DNA of 64,000 nucleotides from positions 1 to 64,000 of the forward strand of contig NZ_JANHAX010000007.1 of the NCBI RefSeq assembly GCF_030848945.1, in the 5' to 3' direction. A program made the position numbers and the translations under genes. Source of the DNA: Marimonas arenosa. GTDB lineage: Bacteria; Pseudomonadota; Alphaproteobacteria; Rhodobacterales; Rhodobacteraceae. Under the pieces are notes generated by a model. It saw only the letters and a list, made by a program, of their open reading frames with translations. It did not search any database and had not been told where the DNA came from. This document shows, in pieces, positions 42,363-51,176 of the stretch (positions within the stretch are counted from its first letter, which is position 1; every line of letters starts with the position of its first letter).

Positions 42363-43967
42363 ATGTCGTTTTTCCGCAAGCTCAAGGACCGGCTGTTCAA
42401 ATCTTCCTCGAAGCTCGAGGAAGGGCTCGACGCGATTGTCGAGGACGGGGGCGTCGAGGAAGAGATCGAGGTCGAAATCCCCGATGAACCCGAAGGCGAG
42501 GCCGTCCGCGAACCGGCGGCCGAACCTGAACCGCGGACGGAACCCGAGCCGGTGTTGGAACCGGAGCCTGAACCGGAACCCGAGCCTGAACCTACATCAG
42601 AACCGGTGCCCGAACCCGAGCCCGAGCCTACACCGGAACCAGAACCCGAACCGGAGCCTCAACCGGAACCAGAACCGGAACCAGAACCGGAACCCGAACC
42701 CGAGCCTGAACCCGAGCCCGCGCCGCGCGAAATCCCGCCTGCGGAGGAGCCTGCGCCTGCGCCAGCGCCCGACGAGGTGCCGGCCCCGGTCGAACCTGAG
42801 CCCACCCCCGAGCCTGAGCCGATCCCGGCTCCCGAACCCGAGCCCGAAGCCGAGCCCGAACCGGCGCCTGCGCCACTGCCGCAGGAGGCGCCGGAGGAGG
42901 TGCCCCCTGCCGAGGAGCCCGCACCCGCCCCGGAGCCCGAGGAACTGCCTGAGGACCGGCCGGTCGAGACGCCGCGGCCTTCCGACCCCGCACCCGAGCC
43001 GGCGCCGGTCGAGATCCCGGACGAGACTCTGGCCGATGCGCTCGCCGGGCCGGGATCGGTCGCGGTCGAGGCGACCAGCCGCAAACCGGGCTTCCTCAGC
43101 CGCCTGTTGCGGCGCGAGAAGAAGACGGTGGTGCGCCGGGTGCTCGACGACGACATGCTGGAGCAACTCGAGGAACTGCTCATTGCCTCGGACATGGGCG
43201 TCGACACCGCGCTCCGCGTCGCCGCCAACATGGCCGAGGGCCGGCTCGGCCAGAGGCTTTCCGTGCAGGAGATCAAGGAGCTGCTTGCGGGTGAAATCAC
43301 CCGGGTGATGGAGCAGGTCGCGCGCCCGATGCCGCTTTACCCGAAGAAACCGCAGGTGGTGCTGGTGGTCGGCGTCAACGGCTCGGGCAAGACCACGACC
43401 ATCGGCAAGCTCGCCAGCCAGTTCAAGGCGGCAGGGAAAAAGGTGGTGATCGCCGCCGGCGACACCTTCCGCGCCGCCGCCGTCGAACAGCTTCAGGTCT
43501 GGGGCGAGCGCGCCGGCGTGCCGGTGCTGACGGCGCCGGAAGGCTCCGATCCGGCCAGCCTCGCCTTCGACGCGCTGAAGCAAGCCGAGGCCGACGGTGC
43601 CGATCTTCTGATGATCGATACTGCCGGGCGGTTGCAGAACCGCAAGGACCTGATGGAGGAACTGGCCAAGATCGTCCGCGTGATCCGCAAGATCGACGAC
43701 AGCGCGCCGCACAATACCCTTCTGGTGCTGGATGCGACCACCGGGCAGAACGCGCTCAGCCAGGTCGAGGTGTTCCGTGATATCTCGGACGTGTCGGGCC
43801 TGGTGATGACCAAGCTCGACGGCACCGCCAAGGGCGGGGTGCTGGTGGCGCTGGCCGACAAGTTCGGCCTGCCGATCCATGCCATCGGCGTCGGCGAGCA
43901 GATCGACGACCTCGCCCCGTTCGACCCGGCCGAGTTCGCCGCGGCGCTGACCGGGCTTGAGCGGTGA
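42363..43967 (+). CDS. ftsY: Signal recognition particle receptor FtsY
   Basis: Encodes 534 residues. The N-terminal [20 protein letters not shown] is the amphipathic membrane-targeting element. Residues about 40-225 are an acidic Pro/Glu linker of PEPEPEP-like repeats. The NG domain follows with [20 protein letters not shown] (P-loop), [48 protein letters not shown] and [14 protein letters not shown]. FtsY docks ribosome-bound SRP at the inner membrane for co-translational insertion. The NG domain is complete; only the linker is unusually long. It overlaps the next gene by four bases (GTGA). Confidence 0.97.
   Translation: MSFFRKLKDRLFKSSSKLEEGLDAIVEDGGVEEEIEVEIPDEPEGEAVREPAAEPEPRTEPEPVLEPEPEPEPEPEPTSEPVPEPEPEPTPEPEPEPEPQPEPEPEPEPEPEPEPEPEPAPREIPPAEEPAPAPAPDEVPAPVEPEPTPEPEPIPAPEPEPEAEPEPAPAPLPQEAPEEVPPAEEPAPAPEPEELPEDRPVETPRPSDPAPEPAPVEIPDETLADALAGPGSVAVEATSRKPGFLSRLLRREKKTVVRRVLDDDMLEQLEELLIASDMGVDTALRVAANMAEGRLGQRLSVQEIKELLAGEITRVMEQVARPMPLYPKKPQVVLVVGVNGSGKTTTIGKLASQFKAAGKKVVIAAGDTFRAAAVEQLQVWGERAGVPVLTAPEGSDPASLAFDALKQAEADGADLLMIDTAGRLQNRKDLMEELAKIVRVIRKIDDSAPHNTLLVLDATTGQNALSQVEVFRDISDVSGLVMTKLDGTAKGGVLVALADKFGLPIHAIGVGEQIDDLAPFDPAEFAAALTGLER
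42518..42990 (+). repeat. Pro/Glu-coding low-complexity repeats in ftsY
   Basis: Six-base CCGGAA/CCCGAG-type units encode alternating Pro and Glu. The densest run is at about 42540-42725, with a looser tract afterwards. Such short near-identical units are prone to slippage and should vary in length between strains. Confidence 0.85.
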
Positions 43968-44791
43968 GGACTGCCTGGGCCGCCGCGGCCCTGCTACTGA
44001 TGTCGAACTCTGTACAGGCTGTGTCACTTGCTGATTGCCTGCAAGATCGGGATGCCTTGCGCGCCGTGCTCCCGGCGAATGTGCCGGAGTTGACGGAATC
44101 GGTCGGAGTTTTCGAAAACACATGGTGTGCGTTGGATTTGCCAGGGCAACCCGCGCCAGTCGCGTGGCAACGAAATCGCGATGCGCATGGTTTTTCCGTG
44201 GCAGTGCGGTATCCTGCGCCGTTTTCGCGGGTCAAACTGCCGCTCGGTTTCGACCTTGAAGCACGATATGATGCACAGGACCGGTCGCTTCGATTGACCG
44301 AACTTTTTCTGACGCGCAATGTGCACGGCCGGTACCATTTGATGGGCCGAATTGGCGAAGTCGATTTGACAACTGTCGAAACCGCGCGTGAGAGCCTCGA
44401 CACCATGACCCTTTCATCGGCGCGTTTGGTGATCACCGGCAATGCCGGTTTCATCGCCAAAACGGCCGGTGGCTTTTTCGGCGTCGATCCGGATGAGGCC
44501 CGGCGCGACGCTGCCGTGGCTGCAGATCAACGGGCCGCGATGCTGGACAAGTTTGCAGAGAGCATGCCACCTTGGCTGTTCGACGCGGGGGGCCAACAGG
44601 AGTTGGCCGCGTTGTTGCGGGATTATCCGCACCGCGGCGGCACCCTGTCCATCGAATTACCAGATTCGCCGGCGTTTCCGTTTTTCCGCGTCTACCGCTT
44701 TGCGGTATTGGGTGAAATCCCCACTGAGGCGGTCTGGACGAAAGAACTGCAAGGTCTGGTCCTTTCGCTCTTCTGGCAACCGGGCACATGA
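43964..44791 (+). CDS. Exported protein of unknown function
   Basis: Encodes 275 residues from GTG 43964, which overlaps the ftsY stop. A signal peptide ([20 protein letters not shown]) supports this start over ATG 44000, which would remove the hydrophobic core. The mature chain has [20 protein letters not shown], a strand-rich centre ([20 protein letters not shown]) and a C-terminal [17 protein letters not shown]. No family is recognised. Base composition is somewhat more AT-rich than ftsY. It overlaps the EamA transporter gene by four bases. Confidence 0.75.
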   Translation: MRTAWAAAALLLMSNSVQAVSLADCLQDRDALRAVLPANVPELTESVGVFENTWCALDLPGQPAPVAWQRNRDAHGFSVAVRYPAPFSRVKLPLGFDLEARYDAQDRSLRLTELFLTRNVHGRYHLMGRIGEVDLTTVETARESLDTMTLSSARLVITGNAGFIAKTAGGFFGVDPDEARRDAAVAADQRAAMLDKFAESMPPWLFDAGGQQELAALLRDYPHRGGTLSIELPDSPAFPFFRVYRFAVLGEIPTEAVWTKELQGLVLSLFWQPGT

Positions 44792-45690
44792 GCGACTGGA
44801 TAGTGGCACTCGAAGGCACCGAAGCGGGGCACCGCGCGGCGCTGATCCTGGCCCTGACGGCGGCGGTGCTGCACGCGATTTTCGGAGCGCTGCAGAAGGG
44901 GCGGTTCGATCCGTGGCTGAGCCGTGGCGCGATCGACGGCTCCTACGCGCTGATCGCCGCCCCTTTTGCCTTTTTTGTCGTGCCCTGGCCCGAGCCGTTC
45001 ATGTGGCCGATCTTCGCTGCCGCCTATGTCATCCACACCGCTTACAAGCTCATCCAGGCGCAGGCCTATACCAAGGGGGCCTATACCGTGGTCTACCCGG
45101 TGGTGCGCGGTACCGGGCCCCTGTTTACCGTGATCGGGGCGTGGCTGCTGTTTGGCGAAACCTTCACCTGGGTGCAATGGCTGGGCGTCCTGACGCTGCT
45201 TGCGGGCATCTATGGGCTGGCGCTCTACAATCTGCGCAAGATCACGGTGGGGCGCGATACCTTGCCCACGGCGTTGGGGCTGGCGGTGCTGGGCGGGCTG
45301 TTCGTGGCGCTCTACACCACCTGGGACGCGTATGGCATCCGCGCCACCGCCGATCCGTTCACCTTTCTCGCGTGGTTCTTCCTGATCGACGGGCTGACCT
45401 TCCCGGTGATCGCCGGGCTGCGCTATCGCTCGATGCTGTCGCCGCCGCCGCTGGTTCCGTTGTTGCGGATGGGTGTCATGGGCGCTTTCATCGCCTTCGC
45501 CTCATTCGGGTCGATCATGCTGGCGACGCGGCTCGACAAGGTCGGCGAGGCGGCGGTGCTGCGCGAGACCTCGACCGTCTTTGCCGCGCTCATTGGCTGG
45601 GTCATGCTGGGTGAATCGACCGGGCCACGTCGAATCGCGCTGATGGGCTTGATTGCTGCCGGCGCAGTGATAGTTGAAATAGGAGGATAG
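44788..45690 (+). CDS. EamA/DMT-family transporter
   Basis: Encodes 300 residues and about ten transmembrane helices in two repeated halves, the hallmark of the drug/metabolite transporter superfamily. Landmarks are GAYTVVYPVVRGTGPLFTVI and the second-half AVLRETSTVFAALIGWVMLG, where the conserved Pro/Arg-Glu ends of the EamA repeats lie. The substrate is not predictable. The ATG overlaps the previous stop by four bases, and yciB begins 10 bases after its end, so ftsY to yciB are probably one operon. Confidence 0.9.
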   Translation: MSDWIVALEGTEAGHRAALILALTAAVLHAIFGALQKGRFDPWLSRGAIDGSYALIAAPFAFFVVPWPEPFMWPIFAAAYVIHTAYKLIQAQAYTKGAYTVVYPVVRGTGPLFTVIGAWLLFGETFTWVQWLGVLTLLAGIYGLALYNLRKITVGRDTLPTALGLAVLGGLFVALYTTWDAYGIRATADPFTFLAWFFLIDGLTFPVIAGLRYRSMLSPPPLVPLLRMGVMGAFIAFASFGSIMLATRLDKVGEAAVLRETSTVFAALIGWVMLGESTGPRRIALMGLIAAGAVIVEIGG

Positions 45691-45700
45691 GAGAGCAGGC

Positions 45701-46300
45701 ATGGCCGAACCCAGAGAGATCAACCCGGTTCTGAAGATGGCGCTGGAACTGGGGCCGGTGATCGCCTTCTTCGTCGCCTATGTGAAGCTGAAGGATGAGG
45801 TTTTCACCCTCGTCGGCACCGAGTATTCCGGCTTCATTGTGGTGACGGCGGGGTTCATCCCCCTGATGCTGATCTCGACCGCTATCCTGTGGAAGCTGAC
45901 CGGCCACCTGTCGAAGATGCAGGTGGTGACGGTGGTGCTGGTGATCGTGTTCGGCGGGCTGTCAGTGTGGCTCAACGATCCCAGGTTCATCAAGATGAAG
46001 CCAACGCTGCTTTATGTGCTCTTTGGCGGCATCCTTGCGGTGGGGCTGCTGCGCGGGCAGAGCTATCTGCGCCACGTGATGGACGGGATGATGCCGCTTG
46101 AAGATGAAGGCTGGACGATCCTGACGCGCCGGCTGATGTGGTTCTTCTTTGGCCTGGCGGTTGCGAACGAACTGGTCTGGCGGCTGATGTCGGAAGAAGC
46201 CTGGGTGAATTTCAAGACCTTCGGGCTGACCGCGGCGATTTTCCTGTTCTTCATGACCCAGGGCAAGCTGTTCCGCGACTACGGAACCGACGAGAGCTGA
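45701..46300 (+). CDS. yciB: Inner-membrane protein YciB (septation protein A / IspZ family)
   Basis: Encodes 199 residues with five or six helices. Family signatures include LELGPVIAFFVAYVKLKDEV at the N-terminus, FGGLSVWLNDPRFIKMKPTL in the middle, and RLMWFFFGLAVANELVWRLM with WVNFKTFGLTAAIFLFFM near the end. YciB affects cell envelope synthesis and septation in enterobacteria, although its direct activity is not known. The start has GGAGG nearby (AGGAGGATAGG). Confidence 0.95.
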   Translation: MAEPREINPVLKMALELGPVIAFFVAYVKLKDEVFTLVGTEYSGFIVVTAGFIPLMLISTAILWKLTGHLSKMQVVTVVLVIVFGGLSVWLNDPRFIKMKPTLLYVLFGGILAVGLLRGQSYLRHVMDGMMPLEDEGWTILTRRLMWFFFGLAVANELVWRLMSEEAWVNFKTFGLTAAIFLFFMTQGKLFRDYGTDES

Positions 46301-46395
46301 GACCCATGCCGCCGCTCGGGCGAAAACCGGTTGACGTAGCGTAAACGACGGATATTGACCGAGCTTTCCCCGGTTTTGCCCGTTTCTTGCCACAT

Positions 46396-47040
46396 ATGGT
46401 CGGCAGAAATTCGCTCATGTTTGGATATTATGCGAAAATGCTCTGGGCGCTGCTCAGTTCGGTTCCCGCGATCTCGCCTCAGCGGATCTGGCCTCTACTG
46501 GTTTTTCTTATGGGGTTCGTGTCACTGCGCAACCTCGCGATGGACGAGAACACGGCTTTCGTCTTTGCCGCGGTGATCGCGCAGGTGGTGGTGGTGTGGC
46601 GCAACCTGCCCGAGGCGGCAGCCGAGTTGCGCCGGGTCGGCTCCGAGAACACCACCGTTCTGAACCTCGGCGTTGCGGCGACCATCGCGGCGGCGGCGGT
46701 GCAGCTGTGGATGAACGATCCCGCCGTCACCCAGCACGTGTTGTCGGTGTCCTGCCTCGTCTACGCGCTGGCGATGCTGTGGGGCGCGTTGGGCCATCCG
46801 CGCATTCGCGAACTGGTGGTGCCGTCGAGCAATGGCCGGCCGGTGCCGGAAGAGCCGCGCACCCACCTGCTGCGTCTCAACGTGATGGCGGCGCTGACCC
46901 TTGTGGTGGTGAACGAGGCGATGGTGCTGGCGCATATCGACCTGGCCATGCGAGTATCGATCCTGGCAGTGGTGCCGCTGCTGATTCATGTCCTCTACGA
47001 GGTGACGGTGATCCTCACTCTGCCGCTCGAGGATTTTTGA
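46396..47040 (+). CDS. Multi-pass membrane protein of unknown function, copy 1 of tandem pair
   Basis: Encodes about 214 residues with roughly six helices. A two-helix unit (WPLLVFLMGFVSLRNLAMDE, FVFAAVIAQVVVVWRNLP) is followed by two more and a C-terminal pair ending in IHVLYEVTVILTLPLEDF. The next gene encodes a relative with matching helix spacing and the same last motif, YExxLxLTLPLED. The start is uncertain: TTG 46387, ATG 46396 and ATG 46417 are in frame. I do not recognise a family. A possible promoter (TTGACG at 46331) and an imperfect inverted repeat (46317-46330 and 46370-46382) precede it. Confidence 0.78.
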   Translation: MVGRNSLMFGYYAKMLWALLSSVPAISPQRIWPLLVFLMGFVSLRNLAMDENTAFVFAAVIAQVVVVWRNLPEAAAELRRVGSENTTVLNLGVAATIAAAAVQLWMNDPAVTQHVLSVSCLVYALAMLWGALGHPRIRELVVPSSNGRPVPEEPRTHLLRLNVMAALTLVVVNEAMVLAHIDLAMRVSILAVVPLLIHVLYEVTVILTLPLEDF

Positions 47041-47105
47041 GCCGGCTCACCGGATTTCCGCTTTCGCGCCTGAAATTGGTCTATCTTGGCCGCTAGGCAC
47101 GGTTC

Positions 47106-47750
47106 ATGTCTCCGTTTCGCCGATATTCCCTGCTGTTGTGGCTCCTGCTCCGGTCGATCCCGCCGGTCTCGCCGGGACGCCTTCTGATGCCGGCGATCTT
47201 TCTGTCCGGTTGGACGCTGCTGCGGGCGCTTGAGATCGCGGAAGCCCGGGCCTTCGTCTGGGCGGCGGTGCTGGCGCAGGCGGTGCAGGTCTGGGCGGTT
47301 CTGCCGATCTCGGCCTGGCACCAACGGCGCCTGTTCGGGCGTGCCCGTCGGGCCCTGTTTGCAGCCGTCGCTGTCTGTTTCACGGTACTGGCGCTGCAGG
47401 TCTGGTGGGCCGACCCGGTGTTCAGCCAGCGCGTGGTGACGGTCTATTGTGCGTTCTATGTCGGCGCGATGCTGGCCGGGATCCTCGGCGACCAACTGTT
47501 CATCGACCGCTTCGTGCCGGTCTCGGACCCGCAGGCGGTGCCCATGATCACGCGCCGCCACCTGCTCAAGCTTTACGCCCTCGTTGCGTTCCTGGTGATC
47601 GTGGTCAACGAGACGTTGCTGGCCATGACCGCGCCGCTCGGCGCCCGGGTCGCCGTTCTGGCGCTTCTGCCCATCGCGCTGCATATCTTCTACGAGATCG
47701 TGTTGCGCCTGACCCTGCCGCTGGAGGATGACCCCGAGCCGGAGCCCTAG
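47106..47750 (+). CDS. Multi-pass membrane protein of unknown function, copy 2 of tandem pair
   Basis: Encodes 214 residues with about six helices. It begins MSPFRRYSLLLWLLLRSIPP and aligns with the previous product at several points: RHLLKLYALVAFLVIVVNET against THLLRLNVMAALTLVVVNEA, and ALHIFYEIVLRLTLPLEDD against LIHVLYEVTVILTLPLEDF. Copy 2 has an acidic tail (DDPEPEP). The two genes are 65 bases apart on one strand. The final four bases overlap the convergent GST gene. Function unknown. Confidence 0.8.
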   Translation: MSPFRRYSLLLWLLLRSIPPVSPGRLLMPAIFLSGWTLLRALEIAEARAFVWAAVLAQAVQVWAVLPISAWHQRRLFGRARRALFAAVAVCFTVLALQVWWADPVFSQRVVTVYCAFYVGAMLAGILGDQLFIDRFVPVSDPQAVPMITRRHLLKLYALVAFLVIVVNETLLAMTAPLGARVAVLALLPIALHIFYEIVLRLTLPLEDDPEPEP

Positions 47751-48454
47751 CCCTTCTGTCCGAACAGTACCTTGTGGCTGTCCTGGTTCTGCTGCGGGGT
47801 TTGGCGCAACTCGGCATAGAGTGCACGGCCGGCTTTGACGCCTTCCCGCGCTCCGATCTGTTCCAGCCAGCGGGCGAAATGCGGCTTGTCGTCGAGCGTC
47901 TGCTGTTGCCCCTCCCAGAGCGAGGCCCAGGGCCAGATCGCCATGTCGGCGATCGAATAGAAATCGCCCGCCACGTAGTCGTTTTCGGACAGCCGTGTAT
48001 CGAGCACCCGGTAGAGCCGGGCGACCTCGTTCCGATAGCGATCCTTGGCATAGGGAATGTCCTGCGGCGGGTCCATCACCGGGGCATATTTCAGGAAATG
48101 ATGCGCTTGGCCCGCCATCGGCCCGACGCCGCCCATCTGCCACATCAGCCATTCCTCGACGGCGATGCGGTCGCGCTCGGTTTGGCCGTAAAACCGCCCG
48201 GTCTTGCGCGCCAGATAGATCAGGATCGCGCCGCTTTCGAACACCGACACCGGTGCGCCGTCCGGTCCGTCGGGATCGACAATCGCCGGCATCCGGTTGT
48301 TCGGCGAGATCGCCAGGAACTCGGGCGCGAACTGTTCGCCCTTGCCTATATTGACGATCCTGGTGGTGTAAGGCAGGCCCATCTCTTCCAGTGCGATGGA
48401 AATCTTCCACCCGTTCGGCGTGGGCCAAAAATAGAAATCGATAGGTTGGGGCAT
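47747..48454 (-). CDS. Glutathione S-transferase (YfcG/YghU-like)
   Basis: Encodes 235 residues. The thioredoxin-like half has FYFWPTPNGWKISIALEEMG, in which Thr-Pro-Asn replaces the usual tyrosine, and NRMPAIVDPDGPDG and SVFESGAILIYLARKTG for glutathione binding. The helical half has WLMWQMGGVGPMAGQAHHFL and FYSIADMAIWPWASLWEGQ. These features are those of nu-class enzymes, which in E. coli act as disulfide-bond reductases. Substrate unknown. Convergent with the tandem membrane-protein pair. Confidence 0.93.
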   Translation of the reverse strand: MPQPIDFYFWPTPNGWKISIALEEMGLPYTTRIVNIGKGEQFAPEFLAISPNNRMPAIVDPDGPDGAPVSVFESGAILIYLARKTGRFYGQTERDRIAVEEWLMWQMGGVGPMAGQAHHFLKYAPVMDPPQDIPYAKDRYRNEVARLYRVLDTRLSENDYVAGDFYSIADMAIWPWASLWEGQQQTLDDKPHFARWLEQIGAREGVKAGRALYAELRQTPQQNQDSHKVLFGQKG

Positions 48455-48552
48455 AGCGCGTCTCCTTTGCCGCTATCATGCCAGCTTGGCGCCGTCGCGC
48501 AATGGCGGGGTGCGACAATTTGTTGACCCGGCAGCCGCGCCGCGCTAAAGCG

Positions 48553-48612
48553 CCCTTGTGGCGATTTGTTACCGGATTGCGGGCCACGTAAAATAACTCC
48601 GCTAAAGAGGTC
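48553..48612 (+). promoter_or_regulatory. SAM-II riboswitch
   Basis: GTGGC (48558-48562) pairs with GCCAC (48583-48587), the P1 stem. The conserved GATTTGTTACCGGATTGC core follows the first arm, and the 3' segment has GTAAAATAAC and the pseudoknot strand GCTAAAG at 48601-48607. Order and bases match the SAM-II (metA) class, known from alphaproteobacterial methionine genes. It binds S-adenosylmethionine and lowers expression of the downstream metZ. Confidence 0.92.
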
Positions 48613-48623
48613 ATCGGATGGGG

Positions 48624-48657
48624 ACCCCCGTCGCATGGCCGCGACCGGGGGTTTTTT
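48624..48657 (+). terminator. Terminator between the SAM-II aptamer and metZ
   Basis: A ten-pair stem (48625-48634 with 48641-48651, one bulged C) closes an ATGGCC loop and is followed by six T residues. It lies 12 bases after the aptamer and 45 bases before metZ, which suggests control by premature termination. Confidence 0.85.
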
Positions 48658-48702
48658 GATGGGTCTGCCCGTTTCTCCGGGGGCCCCGCAAAGGAGCGAC
48701 CG

Positions 48703-49881
48703 ATGAGCGATTGGAAAAAGCGCACCCAGCTGGTGCATGGCGGTATCCGCCGGTCTCAGTACAATGAGGTGAGCGAGGCGATCTTCCTTACCCAGGGCTT
48801 CGTCTATGACAGCGCCGAGCAGGCCGAGGCGCGGTTTCTCGACGCCGAGCCCGACGAGTTCATCTACGCCCGCTACGGCAACCCGACCGTGGCGATGTTC
48901 GAGGACCGCATCGCCGGGCTGGAAGGGGCCGAGGACGCTTTTGCGACCGCCAGCGGCATGGCGGCGGTCAACGCGGCGCTGACGTCGATGCTGAAGGCCG
49001 GCGATCACGTGGTCGCGGCGCGCGCGCTCTTTGGCTCGTGCCTTTATATCCTTGAAGAAGTTCTGCCGCGCTTCGGGGTCGAGGTCACGCTGGTGGACGG
49101 CACCGATCTGGCCCAGTGGCAGGCGGCCCTGCGCCCGGACACGCGGGCGGTTTTCTTTGAATCCACTTCCAACCCCACGCTGGAAGTCATCGACATCAAG
49201 GCGGTGGCGGATCTCGCGCACAAGGTTGGCGCCACGGTGATCATCGACAACGTCTTCGCCACACCGGTGTTTTCCCGCGCGCTGGAGCAGGGCGCCGACG
49301 TGGTGGTCTATTCCGCCACCAAACATATCGACGGGCAGGGCCGGGCGCTGGGCGGGGTGATCCTCGGCACGCGCGAGTTCATCCGCAAAACCGTCGAGCC
49401 TTACATGAAACATACCGGTGGGGCGATGTCGCCTTTCACCGCCTGGATCATGCTCAAGGGGCTTGAAACGATGGACCTGCGGGTCAGGGCGCAGGCGGCT
49501 TCGGCGCTGGCCATCGCCGAGGCGTTGCAGGGCCACGACAAGTTGGCCCAAGTGATCTATCCCGGCCATCCCAGCCATGCCCAGTTCGACCTGGTCAAGG
49601 CGCAGACAGGGCAGGGGGGCACGGTGCTGTCGGTCGATCTGAAAGGCGGGCTGGATGCGGCGTTTCGTTTCCTCAACGCCTTGCAGATCGCGGTGATCTC
49701 GAACAACCTCGGCGATGCCAAGTCGATCGCCACCCATCCGGCCACCACCACCCATCAGCGCCTGCCCGACGACCAGAAGGCGGCGCTTGGCATCACGCCG
49801 GGCCTTGTCCGGTTCTCGGTCGGGCTCGAGGATACAGACGATCTTGTCGCCGACGTTATGCAGGCGCTTGAGAAAGCCTGA
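48703..49881 (+). CDS. metZ: O-succinylhomoserine sulfhydrylase
   Basis: Encodes 392 residues of the Cys/Met metabolism PLP family. The N-terminal KKRTQLVHGGIRRSQYNEVS, IYARYGNPTVAMFEDRIAGL, FESTSNPTLEVIDIKAVADL and the PLP lysine Lys207 in VYSATKHIDGQGRALGG are diagnostic. The family also includes cystathionine synthases and lyases, but this sequence and the SAM-II riboswitch upstream fit MetZ, which makes homocysteine from O-succinylhomoserine (or the acetyl ester) and sulfide. The ribosome binding site AAAGGAG is 7 bases before the ATG. Confidence 0.94.
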   Translation: MSDWKKRTQLVHGGIRRSQYNEVSEAIFLTQGFVYDSAEQAEARFLDAEPDEFIYARYGNPTVAMFEDRIAGLEGAEDAFATASGMAAVNAALTSMLKAGDHVVAARALFGSCLYILEEVLPRFGVEVTLVDGTDLAQWQAALRPDTRAVFFESTSNPTLEVIDIKAVADLAHKVGATVIIDNVFATPVFSRALEQGADVVVYSATKHIDGQGRALGGVILGTREFIRKTVEPYMKHTGGAMSPFTAWIMLKGLETMDLRVRAQAASALAIAEALQGHDKLAQVIYPGHPSHAQFDLVKAQTGQGGTVLSVDLKGGLDAAFRFLNALQIAVISNNLGDAKSIATHPATTTHQRLPDDQKAALGITPGLVRFSVGLEDTDDLVADVMQALEKA

Positions 49882-49889
49882 CAGCGGCG

Positions 49890-50852
49890 TCAGCCCGGCG
49901 GAGACGGCCCGACGAACTCCGCGATTTCGCGGGCGAGATCGGCGTCGTGGCCCAACCAGATATGCCCACCATCGGGATAGATGACCAATCGCGCGCCCGG
50001 CACGCGCGCGGCGATAAGCCGGGCGGTTTCGGCGGTGCCGAACCGGTCATCCTCGGCAGAAAGGATCAACGTCGGCGCGGTGATGGCGGCGAAGTCGAGA
50101 TCGGTGGGATGGCCCGAAAAATACCCATCATTCATCATGCCCCGCGCCCTTGGTGCAATCGGCATCAGGTCCGTGAGGATCAGATGCGCCCGTTCGCGTT
50201 CGGCGGGGCTCACCCGATCCAGCAGGACCGGATCAGTGGCCAGAAGCGTCCCGAACATGCGCTCGGGCGCCAGCGTCGCCAGGCTCCAGAACCAGAAATC
50301 CGAGGTCAGAACTTGCCTTACAAGAAACTGCTGCAGGGCGGTGAATTCAACCGGGTCGCGCCCGCTCAGATTGGCCGCCGGCACCATCAGGATCAGCCGG
50401 CTGCACCGGTCGGGGTGTCGCCGGGCGAAAGCGGCCGCCGGAAGCGCTCCGGCCGACCCACCGGCCACAGCGATCCGTTCGATTTGCAGATGGTCGAGCA
50501 GATCGGCGAAGGCATCGGCCTGGTTGTCCGGGCTGGGCTGGTCGGGAAAAGCACTGCGCAGATATCCGAAACGGGACGGCGCGATGATTTCGAAACCACG
50601 CTCGATCAGCCCTTGACCGAACCGCAGCCCCTGGTCAAACCCGCCCCCGGTGCCATGGACCATCAGCAGCCGGGTGCCGTCGCCGGCGCGGGCGAATTCG
50701 ATTGGGCCGAACCGGGTCTCGGCCAGCTGGCTGCGTTGCGTCAATCGCCGCCGCGCACTCGCCAAGGTCGCGCGAAAGGAGCCGGCGGCATAGCTGCCGG
50801 CCGCCAGGCCCAGTGCCCCCAACCCGCCCAACATCGCCCTGCGTGTCCACAT
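49890..50852 (-). CDS. Exported alpha/beta hydrolase
   Basis: Encodes 320 residues. The N-terminus WTRRAMLGGLGALGLAAGSY has a twin-arginine export look. The hydrolase fold shows the oxyanion loop LLMVHGTGGGFDQGLRFG, nucleophile elbow VAGGSAGALPAAAFARRHPD (Ser in GGSAG), acid in LILSAEDDRFGTAE and His in YPDGGHIWLGHD. It is a complete serine hydrolase of unknown substrate. It is convergent with metZ, with only eight bases between the stops. Confidence 0.88.
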   Translation of the reverse strand: MWTRRAMLGGLGALGLAAGSYAAGSFRATLASARRRLTQRSQLAETRFGPIEFARAGDGTRLLMVHGTGGGFDQGLRFGQGLIERGFEIIAPSRFGYLRSAFPDQPSPDNQADAFADLLDHLQIERIAVAGGSAGALPAAAFARRHPDRCSRLILMVPAANLSGRDPVEFTALQQFLVRQVLTSDFWFWSLATLAPERMFGTLLATDPVLLDRVSPAERERAHLILTDLMPIAPRARGMMNDGYFSGHPTDLDFAAITAPTLILSAEDDRFGTAETARLIAARVPGARLVIYPDGGHIWLGHDADLAREIAEFVGPSPPG

Positions 50853-51176
50853 AACCCCGCTCCCCAGGATGAATTCCCTTCTTTTTCTATAGCGTGCGGT
50901 CTGGCGGCGCCTTGACGCAAGACAACCACCCGGGCGGGCAACGTGAATGACGCCGCCGCCGCTCGCACGTGCGCTCCCTGCGCTTATCGCACCATGCGCA
51001 TTTCGCGGCGCAAACCTGCCGGCTCGTCACCGGATGCAGCGGCGCGTGACCCTGAAACGCCGAAAAAACTGATCTGTCTTCGCCGGCCAGCGTATCTATG
51101 AGCAGAAAGATTGGAAATTCTGGCGCCCCGGCACTACATTCACCGGGTACCAGCAGCCCAGAAGGGGAGCAGGCAG
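50853..51176. other. Divergent intergenic region, 324 bases
   Basis: Lies between the alpha/beta hydrolase and folE2. I see no gene, and no riboswitch or operator that I can name. It must contain promoters for both divergent genes. Confidence 0.5.

Noticed and set aside
42597-44123. A 508-codon minus-strand frame rich in Gly, Arg and Phe
   Set aside because: It is the complement of the Pro/Glu repeats and NG domain of ftsY, and its composition is explained by them.
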